This document shows, piece by piece, positions 47,730 through 58,040 of a stretch of 64,000 bases of DNA. The stretch comes from Allobranchiibius huperziae (GTDB lineage Bacteria > Actinomycetota > Actinomycetes > Actinomycetales > Dermatophilaceae). Each line of letters opens with the position of its first letter. Within the stretch, counting starts at the first letter, position 1. The position numbers and the translations under genes were made by a program. Below the pieces are notes generated by a model, which saw nothing but the letters and a program-made list of their open reading frames with translations, was not told the origin of the DNA and ran no database searches. The stretch is from assembly GCF_013410455.1 (NCBI RefSeq), contig NZ_JACCFW010000001.1, forward strand, positions 2,806,929 to 2,870,928. Reading direction: 5' to 3'.

Positions 47730-48754
47730 CGTGGGTGGTCCAGGGTCTCGGCGAGGGCCGTCGCGAACAGGTCCGGCAGCGTGATGCCGGCCGCGGCGGC
47801 CATCACCGCGACCACGCTGGTCCGCGCGAACGAGCAGTAGAGACCGGCCTCGAGGAACCACGGCTCGCCGTGCTCGTCGATGCGGAAGTCGAAGAGGCTG
47901 TAGTACCGGGCGCCCATCGCCCGGTGGCACCGGCGCGCGGCCTCCTGGACCCGTTCGGTCAGCGGGTCGGCGGCGTCCACGATCCACGCGTGCTCGGCGT
48001 CCTTGGCCATCAGCTTCAGGCCGCCCTCCACGCCTGCGCCGATCTTGTCGGCGTGGTCGCGGATCGGCTTGGTGTCCGGGTGGACGCTGTACTCCTCCAA
48101 AGGCAGGCCGACCAACTCGCCGCTCCGCTCGACCAGCCCGACCCGGACCTCGCGGCCGAGCTCGACGTAGGACTCGACGAGCACTTCGTCGGAGTGGGCG
48201 AAGGCCGCGGCGAGCGCGTCGTCGTACTCGTCGCTCTCGCGCACCAGGCCGATGCCGAGAGAGTTGTCGGCGTCGACCGGTTTGACGACGGCCGGCGGGG
48301 CGATGCTCGGCCGCTCGCCGATGCGCAGCACCTCCCCCGCGGGCACGCTCACGCCCGCGGCTGCCACGACGGACCGGGCGCGGGCCTTGTGAGCGCCCAG
48401 CGCCATCGCATCCGGAGTGTTCCCGACGTAGGGGATGGCGAGCACGTCGAGCAGCGCGCGGTACGACGTCATCCCGGGGATGCAGAACAGCTGCGGCACC
48501 GCGACGTCGAGGTCGAGCGACGCGAGGTGCGCGAGCGCCTCGCCCACCTCCATCGACGGCGCGGCAGCGATCGCCTCCGGGGTCAGGTCGGACGGGAAGC
48601 ACCACCGCCCCCCGGGCGCGACGTACGCCGCAACGAACTCGTAGCGCTCCGGATCGGCCGTGGCGACGAGGGCGTCGGCGGCGTAGAGACGCGACAGGTC
48701 GGCGTAGAAGTCGCTCACCGGCGACCCCGCCAGGTGCAGCACGCGTAGCGTCAT
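47723..48754 (-). CDS. mysD: D-Ala-D-Ala ligase-like MAA ligase (MysD type)
   Basis: A 343-residue ATP-grasp protein of the Ddl fold: VGNTPDAMALGAHKARARSV, PAVVKPVDADNSLGIGLV, VESYVELGREVRVGLV, and FRIDEHGEPWFLEAG. In MAA pathways this enzyme joins an amino acid such as serine, threonine, alanine or glycine to mycosporine-glycine, giving a disubstituted MAA like shinorine. It differs from peptidoglycan Ddl and has the cluster context. ATG overlaps the mysC stop by one base. The amino acid used cannot be predicted here. Confidence 0.85.
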   Translation of the reverse strand: MTLRVLHLAGSPVSDFYADLSRLYAADALVATADPERYEFVAAYVAPGGRWCFPSDLTPEAIAAAPSMEVGEALAHLASLDLDVAVPQLFCIPGMTSYRALLDVLAIPYVGNTPDAMALGAHKARARSVVAAAGVSVPAGEVLRIGERPSIAPPAVVKPVDADNSLGIGLVRESDEYDDALAAAFAHSDEVLVESYVELGREVRVGLVERSGELVGLPLEEYSVHPDTKPIRDHADKIGAGVEGGLKLMAKDAEHAWIVDAADPLTERVQEAARRCHRAMGARYYSLFDFRIDEHGEPWFLEAGLYCSFARTSVVAVMAAAAGITLPDLFATALAETLDHPRQ

Positions 48755-50070
48755 CAGTCCCCCGCCGCCTGCACCAGCTTGCCGATGTTGAAATCGATGC
48801 GGATCCAGTCCTTGAACCGCACGAGGTTGTGCAGCAGCAGCGACGGGATCTGCAGGTGGTGCACGAGCAGGAACGGCAGCGGGTCGGCCGCATCGAAGAT
48901 GGCGTCCTTGCCGCGCCCGATGGTCCGCAGCCGGCCGGGGACGGCACGCGGCTGGGTGATCAACCGCCATACCTCGTGGTAGATCCAGTAGGTCGGGCGG
49001 CTGGACGGCAGGGGTGTCACGAGCGGATGGCCGTCCTGCAGATAGGCGTCGGCGAGCTCCGGGTGGTTGTAGAACATCGTGATCGCCGAGTGCGTCCGCG
49101 GGTTGCACTCGATGGCGTAGACCTGCCCGTCGCGCGCCTCGATGAAGTCGAAGGAGACCTGGCCGGTCAGTCGGTGAGACCCGACGAAGCGGGTCACCCA
49201 GTCGCGGATCGCCGGCTTGTCGACCATCTCGTAGTTGATCTGGAACGCCGAGGACGGGCAGCAGCAGTAGACCTGCACGCGCCCGTCACGCACTGTGCTG
49301 TGCGTGCAGTACTCATCCCCCGCGACGAACGCCTGCAGGATCCACGGGTTCGCCGCAGAGATGTCCTTGCCCGCCAGGAAGTCCTCCAGCTCCTCGGGGG
49401 TCGCCGTCGGCAGCCGGGTCATGTCGAGGCGGTTGACCGGGTCGTAGGCGAGGTTCTTCAGGATGAACGGCGTTGCGCGCGAGGCGAAGTCGAAGTCGCG
49501 CAGCTGCTGCGCCGACGTGATCCGGTGGCACTCGGGCACGGTGACGCCGACCCCGGTGGCCATCGCGGAGAACTCGAACTTGTCGTCCAGCCTCGCGACG
49601 ACCTCCGGCGTGCCGTGCAGCACCTCGCAGTACGCCGCCAGCGCCTGTCCCGCGACCGCGTCCGGATAGCTCGCGGCCGGAGCGCAGACTGGGACGTAGA
49701 CGTCGACGCCCTCGGAGCGCACGATGTCGAGCAGCGCGTCGGTGTAGTCGGGCCCGCCGGGCGTAGGCACGGTGTAGAACCGGTCGACGGCACGGGAGAA
49801 GCGGTGTCCGGTGTAGCGGTAGGCCGGCGTCTCGACCAGGACGACGCGGTGTCCGGCGCGGTGGAAGGCCCGGGCCAGCGCCAGAGCCTTGGTCATCTTG
49901 CCGCCGCTGATCAGGATGGTCCGGCTCACCGCGGGCCGTGCTGGGGCGACGTCCTCGCGCCGCCGACGTACGAGCTGAACGCCCGTGACCGCGAGGTTGA
50001 GTGGCAGCGCTGCCGTCAGCAGCGTCAGGATGCCGAGCGTCTTGAGGGTGGCGCGGGACGCACCGGTCAC
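48754..50070 (-). CDS. mysC: ATP-grasp mycosporine-glycine synthase (MysC type)
   Basis: A 438-residue protein. An N-terminal hydrophobic helix (residues about 8-30, LGILTLLTAALPLNLAVTG) is typical of MysC. It is followed by ISGGKMTKALALARAFHRAG and the ATP-grasp core with ending VYAIECNPRTHSAI. The family condenses glycine onto 4-deoxygadusol. GTG 50070 overlaps the oxygenase stop by 4 nt, so it is coupled to that gene. Length fits cyanobacterial MysC. Confidence 0.87.
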   Translation of the reverse strand: MTGASRATLKTLGILTLLTAALPLNLAVTGVQLVRRRREDVAPARPAVSRTILISGGKMTKALALARAFHRAGHRVVLVETPAYRYTGHRFSRAVDRFYTVPTPGGPDYTDALLDIVRSEGVDVYVPVCAPAASYPDAVAGQALAAYCEVLHGTPEVVARLDDKFEFSAMATGVGVTVPECHRITSAQQLRDFDFASRATPFILKNLAYDPVNRLDMTRLPTATPEELEDFLAGKDISAANPWILQAFVAGDEYCTHSTVRDGRVQVYCCCPSSAFQINYEMVDKPAIRDWVTRFVGSHRLTGQVSFDFIEARDGQVYAIECNPRTHSAITMFYNHPELADAYLQDGHPLVTPLPSSRPTYWIYHEVWRLITQPRAVPGRLRTIGRGKDAIFDAADPLPFLLVHHLQIPSLLLHNLVRFKDWIRIDFNIGKLVQAAGD

Positions 50071-50852
50071 GCGGCGATCCGTTGCGGGTAGTCCGCCACC
50101 ATGCCCCGGTGCATCACGCGGTCGCCGACGACGCCCTCGTGGTCGGCGCGGTGCAGCACGCAGCCGTTGTCCCACATGACCACATCCCCGGGCGACCACG
50201 CGTGCCGGTAGAGGTTCTCCTCGCGCGTGGAGTGCTCCAGGAGGTACTGCACCGTCTCGCGTGTCTCGTCCTCGCCCATCCCGCTGATCGAGCGGCAGCG
50301 GGCCGCGGTGGTCAGATAGAGCGATGTGCGCCCGGACACCGGATGCTCGCGGAAGATCGGGTGCTCGGCGGACGTCTCGTCGTCCGGGCCGAGATCCAGG
50401 CCGGTGACCACGTGGGTGATGGTGCGGCCCCGCAGCCTGTCCTTGACCTCATCGGGAAGGGTGTCGTACGCGCGGTACTGGTTGCTGAAGAGGGTCTGCC
50501 CTCCCGAGCGCGGGATCTGCACGGCGCGCAGTGCGGTGTACGCGGGCGGCCGGCTGACGTAGCTCGTGTCGACGTGGAAGGTGCTCTTCGGCGGCACCGC
50601 GCGGCCCACGTTGCTGATCAGGTTGAGGTCCGCGCATCCCGGCACCGGCGTCTCACCGGTGGAGAAGGTCAGCTGCCCGAACGCCTGGAGGAAGGCGACG
50701 AAGGTGCCGTCGTCGATGTCCTGGTCGGGCAGCACCAGCACCCCGTGCTCGGAGAGCAGGGCCTGCAACGACGCGACCGTGCCCGGGTCGATGCCCACGA
50801 GTGAGAGGCCGCTCACCCGCATACCGACCGGTCCTACGGCGACGGTGTCCAT
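50067..50852 (-). CDS. TauD/TfdA-family Fe(II)/2-oxoglutarate dioxygenase in the MAA operon
   Basis: A 261-residue oxygenase with the facial triad H93-x-D95 (FHVDTSY) and H234 (LHRADH), and 2-oxoglutarate-binding Arg candidates R245/R249. Start: ATG 50852 with GAGGAG 5 nt upstream. It lies between mysB and mysC and overlaps mysC by 4 nt, so it is very likely part of the pathway. Known MAA-tailoring oxygenase MysH belongs to the different phytanoyl-CoA (PhyH) branch, so this enzyme's reaction (hydroxylation, demethylation or oxidative trimming) is open. Confidence 0.85.
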   Translation of the reverse strand: MDTVAVGPVGMRVSGLSLVGIDPGTVASLQALLSEHGVLVLPDQDIDDGTFVAFLQAFGQLTFSTGETPVPGCADLNLISNVGRAVPPKSTFHVDTSYVSRPPAYTALRAVQIPRSGGQTLFSNQYRAYDTLPDEVKDRLRGRTITHVVTGLDLGPDDETSAEHPIFREHPVSGRTSLYLTTAARCRSISGMGEDETRETVQYLLEHSTREENLYRHAWSPGDVVMWDNGCVLHRADHEGVVGDRVMHRGMVADYPQRIAA

Positions 50853-50901
50853 CACGACTCCTCTGTGTCCTCGTGTTCGGTGTGGATATGGCGGTCGGCC
50901 G

Positions 50902-51747
50902 TCACCGGTCGACGCGCCGGATGACGGTCAGCCCGTCGCGCAGCGGCACCAGCACCTGCTCGACGCGCGGGTCGCGCGCGACCTCCCGGTTGAAGACGGC
51001 GATGGCCTCCCCGTTCGAGGTGGGCGGGCCGTCCAGGTACGGCTGGCCCTGCAGCAGGGTGTTGTCCACGCAGACGACGCCGTGCGGGCTGAGGAGGTCC
51101 AGCTCCAGCACGGTGTTGAGATATCCGGTGTATCCGGCCTTGTCCGCGTCGACGAAGACCAGGTCGAAGCGCTGGCCGGCACGGGCAAGCTCGGCCAGGG
51201 TGTCCAGGGCGGGGCCGACCCGCACGCTCACCTTGTGCCCCTCCGCCGAGGAGGCGAGGCACTCGCGGGCGATTGCGGCGACGTACTCGTCGATCTCGCA
51301 CGCCACGACCCGCCCGTCCGGGCCGAGGGCCTCGGCCATCGCGAGCGCCGAGTACCCGGTGAACATCCCGATCTCCAGCACCCGTTCGGCACGCGTCAGG
51401 TGGACCAGCATCTTCAGCAGCTGCCCCTCGACGTGCCCGGAGAGCATCTCCTGCTCCAGGTAGCCCGCTCCCGGACCGCCCGCCCAGTCGACCTCCGCGG
51501 TGCGCCGCGCGAGCGCCCGCAGGTCCGCCGACTCCGGCGTGGTGCACCGTTCGAGGTAAGGGTCCAGACCCGCGACCAGATCCCGGCAGTCGCGCAGCTC
51601 CTGCAGCCACTCCTGCCCGAGGTCGGACCCGACCGATCCGGCCTCCGCCTGCTCCACCAGCCGCGCCAGGTGGCGCGCGGCGATCGAGACCGGCGTGACC
51701 GGCCGTGCGGTGCCCGCGGCGTACGGCGTCGAACGGGTGGGGAGCAC
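50902..51747 (-). CDS. mysB: O-methyltransferase, 4-deoxygadusol-forming (MysB type)
   Basis: A 281-residue SAM-dependent methyltransferase: motif I VLEIGMFTGYSALAMA near residue 125, FDLVFVDADKAGYTGYL, and CVDNTLLQG, the cation-dependent caffeoyl-CoA-type pattern. MysB methylates 2-demethyl-4-deoxygadusol. The start taken is GTG 51747, 4 nt beyond the mysA stop and giving a length like cyanobacterial MysB. The frame is open further upstream inside mysA. Confidence 0.86.
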   Translation of the reverse strand: MLPTRSTPYAAGTARPVTPVSIAARHLARLVEQAEAGSVGSDLGQEWLQELRDCRDLVAGLDPYLERCTTPESADLRALARRTAEVDWAGGPGAGYLEQEMLSGHVEGQLLKMLVHLTRAERVLEIGMFTGYSALAMAEALGPDGRVVACEIDEYVAAIARECLASSAEGHKVSVRVGPALDTLAELARAGQRFDLVFVDADKAGYTGYLNTVLELDLLSPHGVVCVDNTLLQGQPYLDGPPTSNGEAIAVFNREVARDPRVEQVLVPLRDGLTVIRRVDR

Positions 51748-51751
51748 GACG

Positions 51752-52990
51752 TCAGCCCGCGACCAGATCCGTGGCCTCACCCGCGCGCGAGTCGATGAAC
51801 ATGTCCTCGCCCTCACCGCCCCGCGGATAGTGCCCGCACAACTCGCGGTGCACCTCCAGCGTGCTGCGCATCTCCGCCTCGGGCAGATCGTTGATGAAGT
51901 CGCAGGTGCCGATCGGGTGGGGCACGGCCGCGCGCAGCAGCCCGTCGCGGGTCTGCACGATCGACTCGGTGCCGCGCTGCAGCAACTCGGGTGTCAGGTA
52001 CGGGCTGTTCAGGGTGAGCCCGATCCGGCTCATCAGCCAGAAGATCCGGTCGCGCTCGCTGATGCTGATCAGACCGCGCTGCTCGGCCAGGGTCGTGGAG
52101 AACGCCATGTCGATGTTGACCGCGTGACCGTGGAAATAGGGCACGGGCGGGGTCAGCTCGAGCGTCGGACTCCAGGTGTGACCGAAGGCGATGACGCGGT
52201 CCAGGTCGAGCTCCTGCAGGTTGGGCACCTCCAGCTCCAGCATGGTGTTGATCGCGTCGTAGGTGACTCGATGGGCGATCTCGCGCAGCTCCGGCGTGCC
52301 GTCCAGGTGCCCGAACCGGGTGGTCAGCAGGTCCTCGCCGTACTTCTCCAGCAGGTCGAAGATCGAGGCATTGCCGACGATCGCGATCTTCAGCATCTCC
52401 GCCATCCCGTTGCGGACCTGCTCGATCGGCAGGGTGCGCAAGAAGGAGAAATCGAGCAGCACCTGCTGGGAGGCGTGGAAGGCGCCGAGCCGGTTCTTGT
52501 ACGACCCGTGGTTGACGGCCACCTTGATGGCGACGCTGGCGTCGATGAGCCCGATCAGCGTGGTCGGGATCCGGATGTAGTTGGTGGCCCGACGGAAGGT
52601 CGCGCACGCCATCCCGGCCACATCGGTGGTGAGGCCGCCACCGACCACCAGCACCGGCTCGGTGCGCACCAGCCCGAAGCGGCCGAACGCGTCGACGATG
52701 CTCTCCAGCGTGCGCAACGTCTTGTCCGGCTCCTTGATGCGCACCGGGAAGACCGTGAGGGCGATGCCGTGGTGCTCGAAGTACCGCTCCATCTGCTCGC
52801 GGTGGAGCCCGTGGACGGTCTCGTCGACGACCATCAGGCACCGGCCGTAGCGCCGGTAGCTGTCGGCCAACTGCTCGTTCTCCACGGAGAAGACGCCGTC
52901 GACGTACGACAGGGAGTAGCTGATCTTCTCGTAGGCCTCGACATGGAACGAGGTCTGCGTGGCCTCGAAGGTGGCATGCGGATTCGACAT
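51752..52990 (-). CDS. mysA: 2-demethyl-4-deoxygadusol synthase (MysA, DHQ-synthase superfamily)
   Basis: A 412-residue sugar phosphate cyclase. NAD motif [10 protein letters not shown] near residue 128, metal-ligand segments FGHTWSP and [11 protein letters not shown], lysine-rich [18 protein letters not shown]. Start ATG 52990. The closest recalled pattern is cyanobacterial DDGS: the [11 protein letters not shown] opening, [12 protein letters not shown], and [13 protein letters not shown] end. The alternative, 2-epi-5-epi-valiolone synthase, belongs to the same superfamily, but mysB and mysC next door favour DDGS, which cyclises sedoheptulose-7-phosphate. Confidence 0.88.
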   Translation of the reverse strand: MSNPHATFEATQTSFHVEAYEKISYSLSYVDGVFSVENEQLADSYRRYGRCLMVVDETVHGLHREQMERYFEHHGIALTVFPVRIKEPDKTLRTLESIVDAFGRFGLVRTEPVLVVGGGLTTDVAGMACATFRRATNYIRIPTTLIGLIDASVAIKVAVNHGSYKNRLGAFHASQQVLLDFSFLRTLPIEQVRNGMAEMLKIAIVGNASIFDLLEKYGEDLLTTRFGHLDGTPELREIAHRVTYDAINTMLELEVPNLQELDLDRVIAFGHTWSPTLELTPPVPYFHGHAVNIDMAFSTTLAEQRGLISISERDRIFWLMSRIGLTLNSPYLTPELLQRGTESIVQTRDGLLRAAVPHPIGTCDFINDLPEAEMRSTLEVHRELCGHYPRGGEGEDMFIDSRAGEATDLVAG

Positions 52991-53028
52991 GGGGTTCCTG
53001 ACTGGTTGAGGAGAGGGAGGGGCGGGGT

Positions 53029-53697
53029 TCAGCGACTCGGGATCAAGCTCTCGAGTTCCTCGAACCGCACCTGCTCCACCCGCCGCTGCGCGGCACCGAA
53101 GTCGTGCTTCGCGGTGTTCTCGTTCGGGAAGGCGACGCAGGTGAGGCCCGCGGCACGGGCCGCCTGGACACCCCCGACGTTGTCCTCGATCGCGATGCAC
53201 CCGGCGGCGTTCTCCCCCAGCTGGGCCAGAGCGAACTCGTACGCCGCCCCCGAGGGCTTGGGCTCCTCGACATCGGTGGCGTCGACGATCACGTCGAAGA
53301 CGTCACTGGTGAGGTCGGGGTTGAGCGCATCGAGCAGCGCCGAGATGTTCTGCCGTGACGTGGTGGTCACCAGACCGACCTTGTACCCGGTGGTCTTGGC
53401 ATCGCGGATGGTCTGCACCACCTCCGCGCGCGGACGCGCGTCGGACGACGCGAGGTCGCGCTGGAAGATCTCCGACTTCGTCTTGTGCACCGCGTCGGCG
53501 TCGACGGTCTCGCCGCGTTCCTTCGCGTACTGCGCGATCCTGTCGCGGCCGCCGTTCTGGCCGAGCATCTCCAGGTAGTCGTCGCGGTCCCACTGCCAAT
53601 TCAGGCCGTGCGACGCGAAGGCCTTGTTGAACGACTGCCGCTGGAGTTCGGAGGTGTCTGCGATGGTGCTGATCGAGCCGAACAGGACTGCTGACAT
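53029..53697 (-). CDS. HAD-fold protein with degenerate motif I, first gene of the MAA operon
   Basis: A 222-residue protein resembling beta-phosphoglucomutase/CbbY HAD enzymes. Motif I reads [12 protein letters not shown] where active enzymes have F-D-x-D-G-T, so both catalytic aspartates are missing. Motif II (LVTTTSRQN), the motif III lysine (EEPKPSGAA) and motif IV (IAIEDNVGG) are retained. Helical cap at residues about 18-95. Selective loss argues for a non-hydrolytic or altered role rather than decay. It is 38 nt upstream of mysA on the same strand. Confidence 0.8.
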   Translation of the reverse strand: MSAVLFGSISTIADTSELQRQSFNKAFASHGLNWQWDRDDYLEMLGQNGGRDRIAQYAKERGETVDADAVHKTKSEIFQRDLASSDARPRAEVVQTIRDAKTTGYKVGLVTTTSRQNISALLDALNPDLTSDVFDVIVDATDVEEPKPSGAAYEFALAQLGENAAGCIAIEDNVGGVQAARAAGLTCVAFPNENTAKHDFGAAQRRVEQVRFEELESLIPSR

Positions 53698-53884
53698 TGA
53701 GACTCCTGATAGGTACGAGGCAAGGGGCGCCGGCAGGTCGCATCGGCACAGCCGTCACTTCGCACCTGCCACGCAGGTCTCGGACCGGCCACACCTGTGC
53801 ACTCCTCCGCGCGCCGACGACTCCTCGTGCCGCCGTCACGCGTAGGCTCCCGGCAGCCACCGAGGTGATGGACACCGCGGTGAC

Positions 53885-53914
53885 TTGTGAACTAGTCCGA
53901 AGTTAGTGGACAAT
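53885..53914. promoter_or_regulatory. TetR operator candidate overlapping a promoter, between HAD and tetR genes
   Basis: The sequence TTGT-nn-ACTA, 9 nt, TAGT-nn-ACAA spans 53885-53913 with 8 of 10 positions symmetric per arm. TTGTGA (53885) and GACAAT (53909) are 18 nt apart and could be the tetR -35/-10. A second dyad TGGAC-aatcc-GTCCA overlaps at 53907-53921. The position suits repression of tetR and possibly the MAA operon. Confidence 0.5.
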
Positions 53915-53943
53915 CCGTCCAGGAGCAAGGAGCGAGGTGGAGC

Positions 53944-54513
53944 ATGGCCGCCGCACCGGACAGCTCTCCCGACGCCCGGGTCGTCCGCACCCGCAACGAC
54001 ATCCTCGCTGCCGCGCTCAAGATCCTCGCCGACGAGGGCCAGGAGTCCCTGACCCATCCGCACCTCGCCCGGGTCGCCGGCTACTCCCGGGCCACGGTCT
54101 ACAAGCACTGGCCCACCCGCGCCGATCTGCTGCAGGACGCCTTCGACTGGCTGCACGACATGCCGCACCACACGCCGACCGGTGATCTGCGCGAAGACCT
54201 CGTCGCCGAGTTGACCATGTTCCGCACCGTCATCCGGACCTACCGGGTGGACCGCCTGCTGGCCGTGCTTGCCGATCTCGCGGTGTCGAGCGCGCAGATG
54301 GCCCAGGTCCGCGACCAGATGGTGGCCGACGGAGAGGCGGTCGTGCGGTCTCTGCTCGGCACCGTGACCCACGGTCCGGCGCTTGATGCAGCGGCCCTGA
54401 TGCTGACCGGCTTCGTCATCAACGCCGCGATGCTGCACGGCGGCCCGCCGGACGACGAGCTGATCGCCGCGGCCGTCGACCTCACCCTGGCGGGCATCCG
54501 GGCCGAGGACTGA
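53944..54513 (+). CDS. TetR/AcrR family transcriptional regulator
   Basis: A 189-residue regulator with HTH at residues about 15-62 (VRTRNDILAAALKILADEGQ, HLARVAGYSRATVYKHWP) and a C-terminal TetR_C ligand domain. It is divergent from the MAA operon, with 246 bp between the starts and a dyad in between, which makes it the prime candidate for local control. GAGG is near the start. A hairpin at 54526-54555 follows. Confidence 0.88.
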   Translation: MAAAPDSSPDARVVRTRNDILAAALKILADEGQESLTHPHLARVAGYSRATVYKHWPTRADLLQDAFDWLHDMPHHTPTGDLREDLVAELTMFRTVIRTYRVDRLLAVLADLAVSSAQMAQVRDQMVADGEAVVRSLLGTVTHGPALDAAALMLTGFVINAAMLHGGPPDDELIAAAVDLTLAGIRAED

Positions 54514-54525
54514 CCGACGTCGCGG

Positions 54526-54555
54526 GAAGGCGCGCGCTGCATCCAGCGCGCCTTC
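54526..54555. terminator. Bidirectional hairpin between tetR and the AraC gene
   Basis: Arms GAAGGCGCGC (54526-54535) and GCGCGCCTTC (54546-54555) with a 10-nt loop lie between convergent stops. Confidence 0.75.
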
Positions 54556-54563
54556 TCACGGCG

Positions 54564-55508
54564 TCAGGACGAGGGGGCGATCCGCACGCTCGCCTCGTCG
54601 TTCGGCACCCACCCGAGGGGGTCGCCCCACCCCAGGTCGCCGACCCCGTGCTTGTCGAGCGCCAGCGCGACCAGCGTGCGACGGTGCGCGGCGAAGGTCA
54701 GCACGTGCGCGATCATCCCGCCGTAGGTGAAGACCCGCGGGGGCGTGCACGTGGTGTCCACGAACGTGTCGTCCAGTTGGCCGAGGTCGATGGCTTCGTG
54801 GACACGCGCCCCGAAGGTCGCACCGTCGGTGCGCAGCCGTTCGCGCATCGAGGCGACCGACTCGTGCTGCTCGACGTCCCAGTCGTACGGGCGCAGCGCG
54901 AGCGCGGCGTTCCACATCGCCATCTGCCCGACCAGGCGGGACAGCAGGCGCCGCAGAGTCATCTGGTCCGGGTCGTCGTCCAGGCCGTACTCGATGGGCT
55001 CGTCGAGCACCTCGTCGGGCAGCCGCGCCGCCCGCTCCACGAACTCACCCGTGAGCCAGACGTGATGGTCCACCATCCGATCGATCAGATTCATCGAACT
55101 CACCTTCCGCAGTCCGGGCAGCCGGATGCTCCCCGGGGGTTGGAAATGCACGTTGTTCGGGGACTCGATCGCCACGCCGGCCGGTCCGCGCCGCCACTGC
55201 GCGGGCGCCATCCCGAAGCCGCGGGCGAACGCCCGGGTGAAGGCCTCGTGCGAGCCGTATCCGGCCTCAGTCGCGACGGCCAGGATGGTGGCGTCGGTCG
55301 AGCTCAACCGGTACGCCGCGCGCTCCAGCAACAGCCGTCGCCGCAGCGCGACCGGTGACTCGCCGGCGACCGCCGACACGATGCGGTCGAGGTGGGAGCG
55401 CGAGACGAAGAGCTGCGCCGCCAGATCGGCGGGCGCGCTCCCGGCGTCGTCGAGGGCACGCGCGAGCATCGCCACGAAGTCGCCGAAGAGGTCACCGTGC
55501 GTTGCCAT
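54564..55508 (-). CDS. AraC-type regulator fused to a DinB-like domain
   Basis: A 314-residue protein. Residues about 15-110 form an AraC DNA-binding domain with two helix-turn-helix units (PADLAAQLFVSRSHLDRIVS and ILAVATEAGYGSHEAFTRAF). Residues about 140-310 form a helical-bundle DinB/maleylpyruvate-isomerase-like domain (MNLIDRMVDHHVWLTGEFVE, GGMIAHVLTFAAHRRTLVAL) with His residues placed for metal binding. ATG 55508 is the family-like start; upstream bases are part of a hairpin. Confidence 0.85.
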   Translation of the reverse strand: MATHGDLFGDFVAMLARALDDAGSAPADLAAQLFVSRSHLDRIVSAVAGESPVALRRRLLLERAAYRLSSTDATILAVATEAGYGSHEAFTRAFARGFGMAPAQWRRGPAGVAIESPNNVHFQPPGSIRLPGLRKVSSMNLIDRMVDHHVWLTGEFVERAARLPDEVLDEPIEYGLDDDPDQMTLRRLLSRLVGQMAMWNAALALRPYDWDVEQHESVASMRERLRTDGATFGARVHEAIDLGQLDDTFVDTTCTPPRVFTYGGMIAHVLTFAAHRRTLVALALDKHGVGDLGWGDPLGWVPNDEASVRIAPSS

Positions 55509-55583
55509 GCACCGATTCTGGACCGGCGCCGGCGTGCCCCACTTGATCGATTTCGCCCGTTCAGGCGGTGCGGACGAACAGAT

Positions 55584-55625
55584 CGGGTGTACCCGCGCGC
55601 TCGATCCAGCGCGCGGGTACACCCG
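55584..55625 (-). terminator. Strong terminator after ppsA
   Basis: A perfect 18-bp inverted repeat (left arm CGGGTGTACCCGCGCGCT) with a 6-nt loop, 14 nt beyond the ppsA stop. It is the longest perfect hairpin of this kind in the window. Confidence 0.85.
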
Positions 55626-55638
55626 ATGGGTGAGGAGG

Positions 55639-58014
<2,376 letters not shown>

Positions 58015-58040
58015 GACGGCGTACCTCTTCTACCGGGCGC

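Noticed and set aside
51752-52990. mysA as 2-epi-5-epi-valiolone synthase or 3-dehydroquinate synthase
   Set aside because: The superfamily is shared, but adjacent mysB, mysC and mysD genes and remembered DDGS sequence blocks fit MAA synthesis; no other shikimate or aminocyclitol genes are nearby.
53029-53697. The HAD gene as a plain pseudogene
   Set aside because: The frame is intact, length is normal, motifs II-IV are kept and the gene leads an operon, so only motif I has changed.
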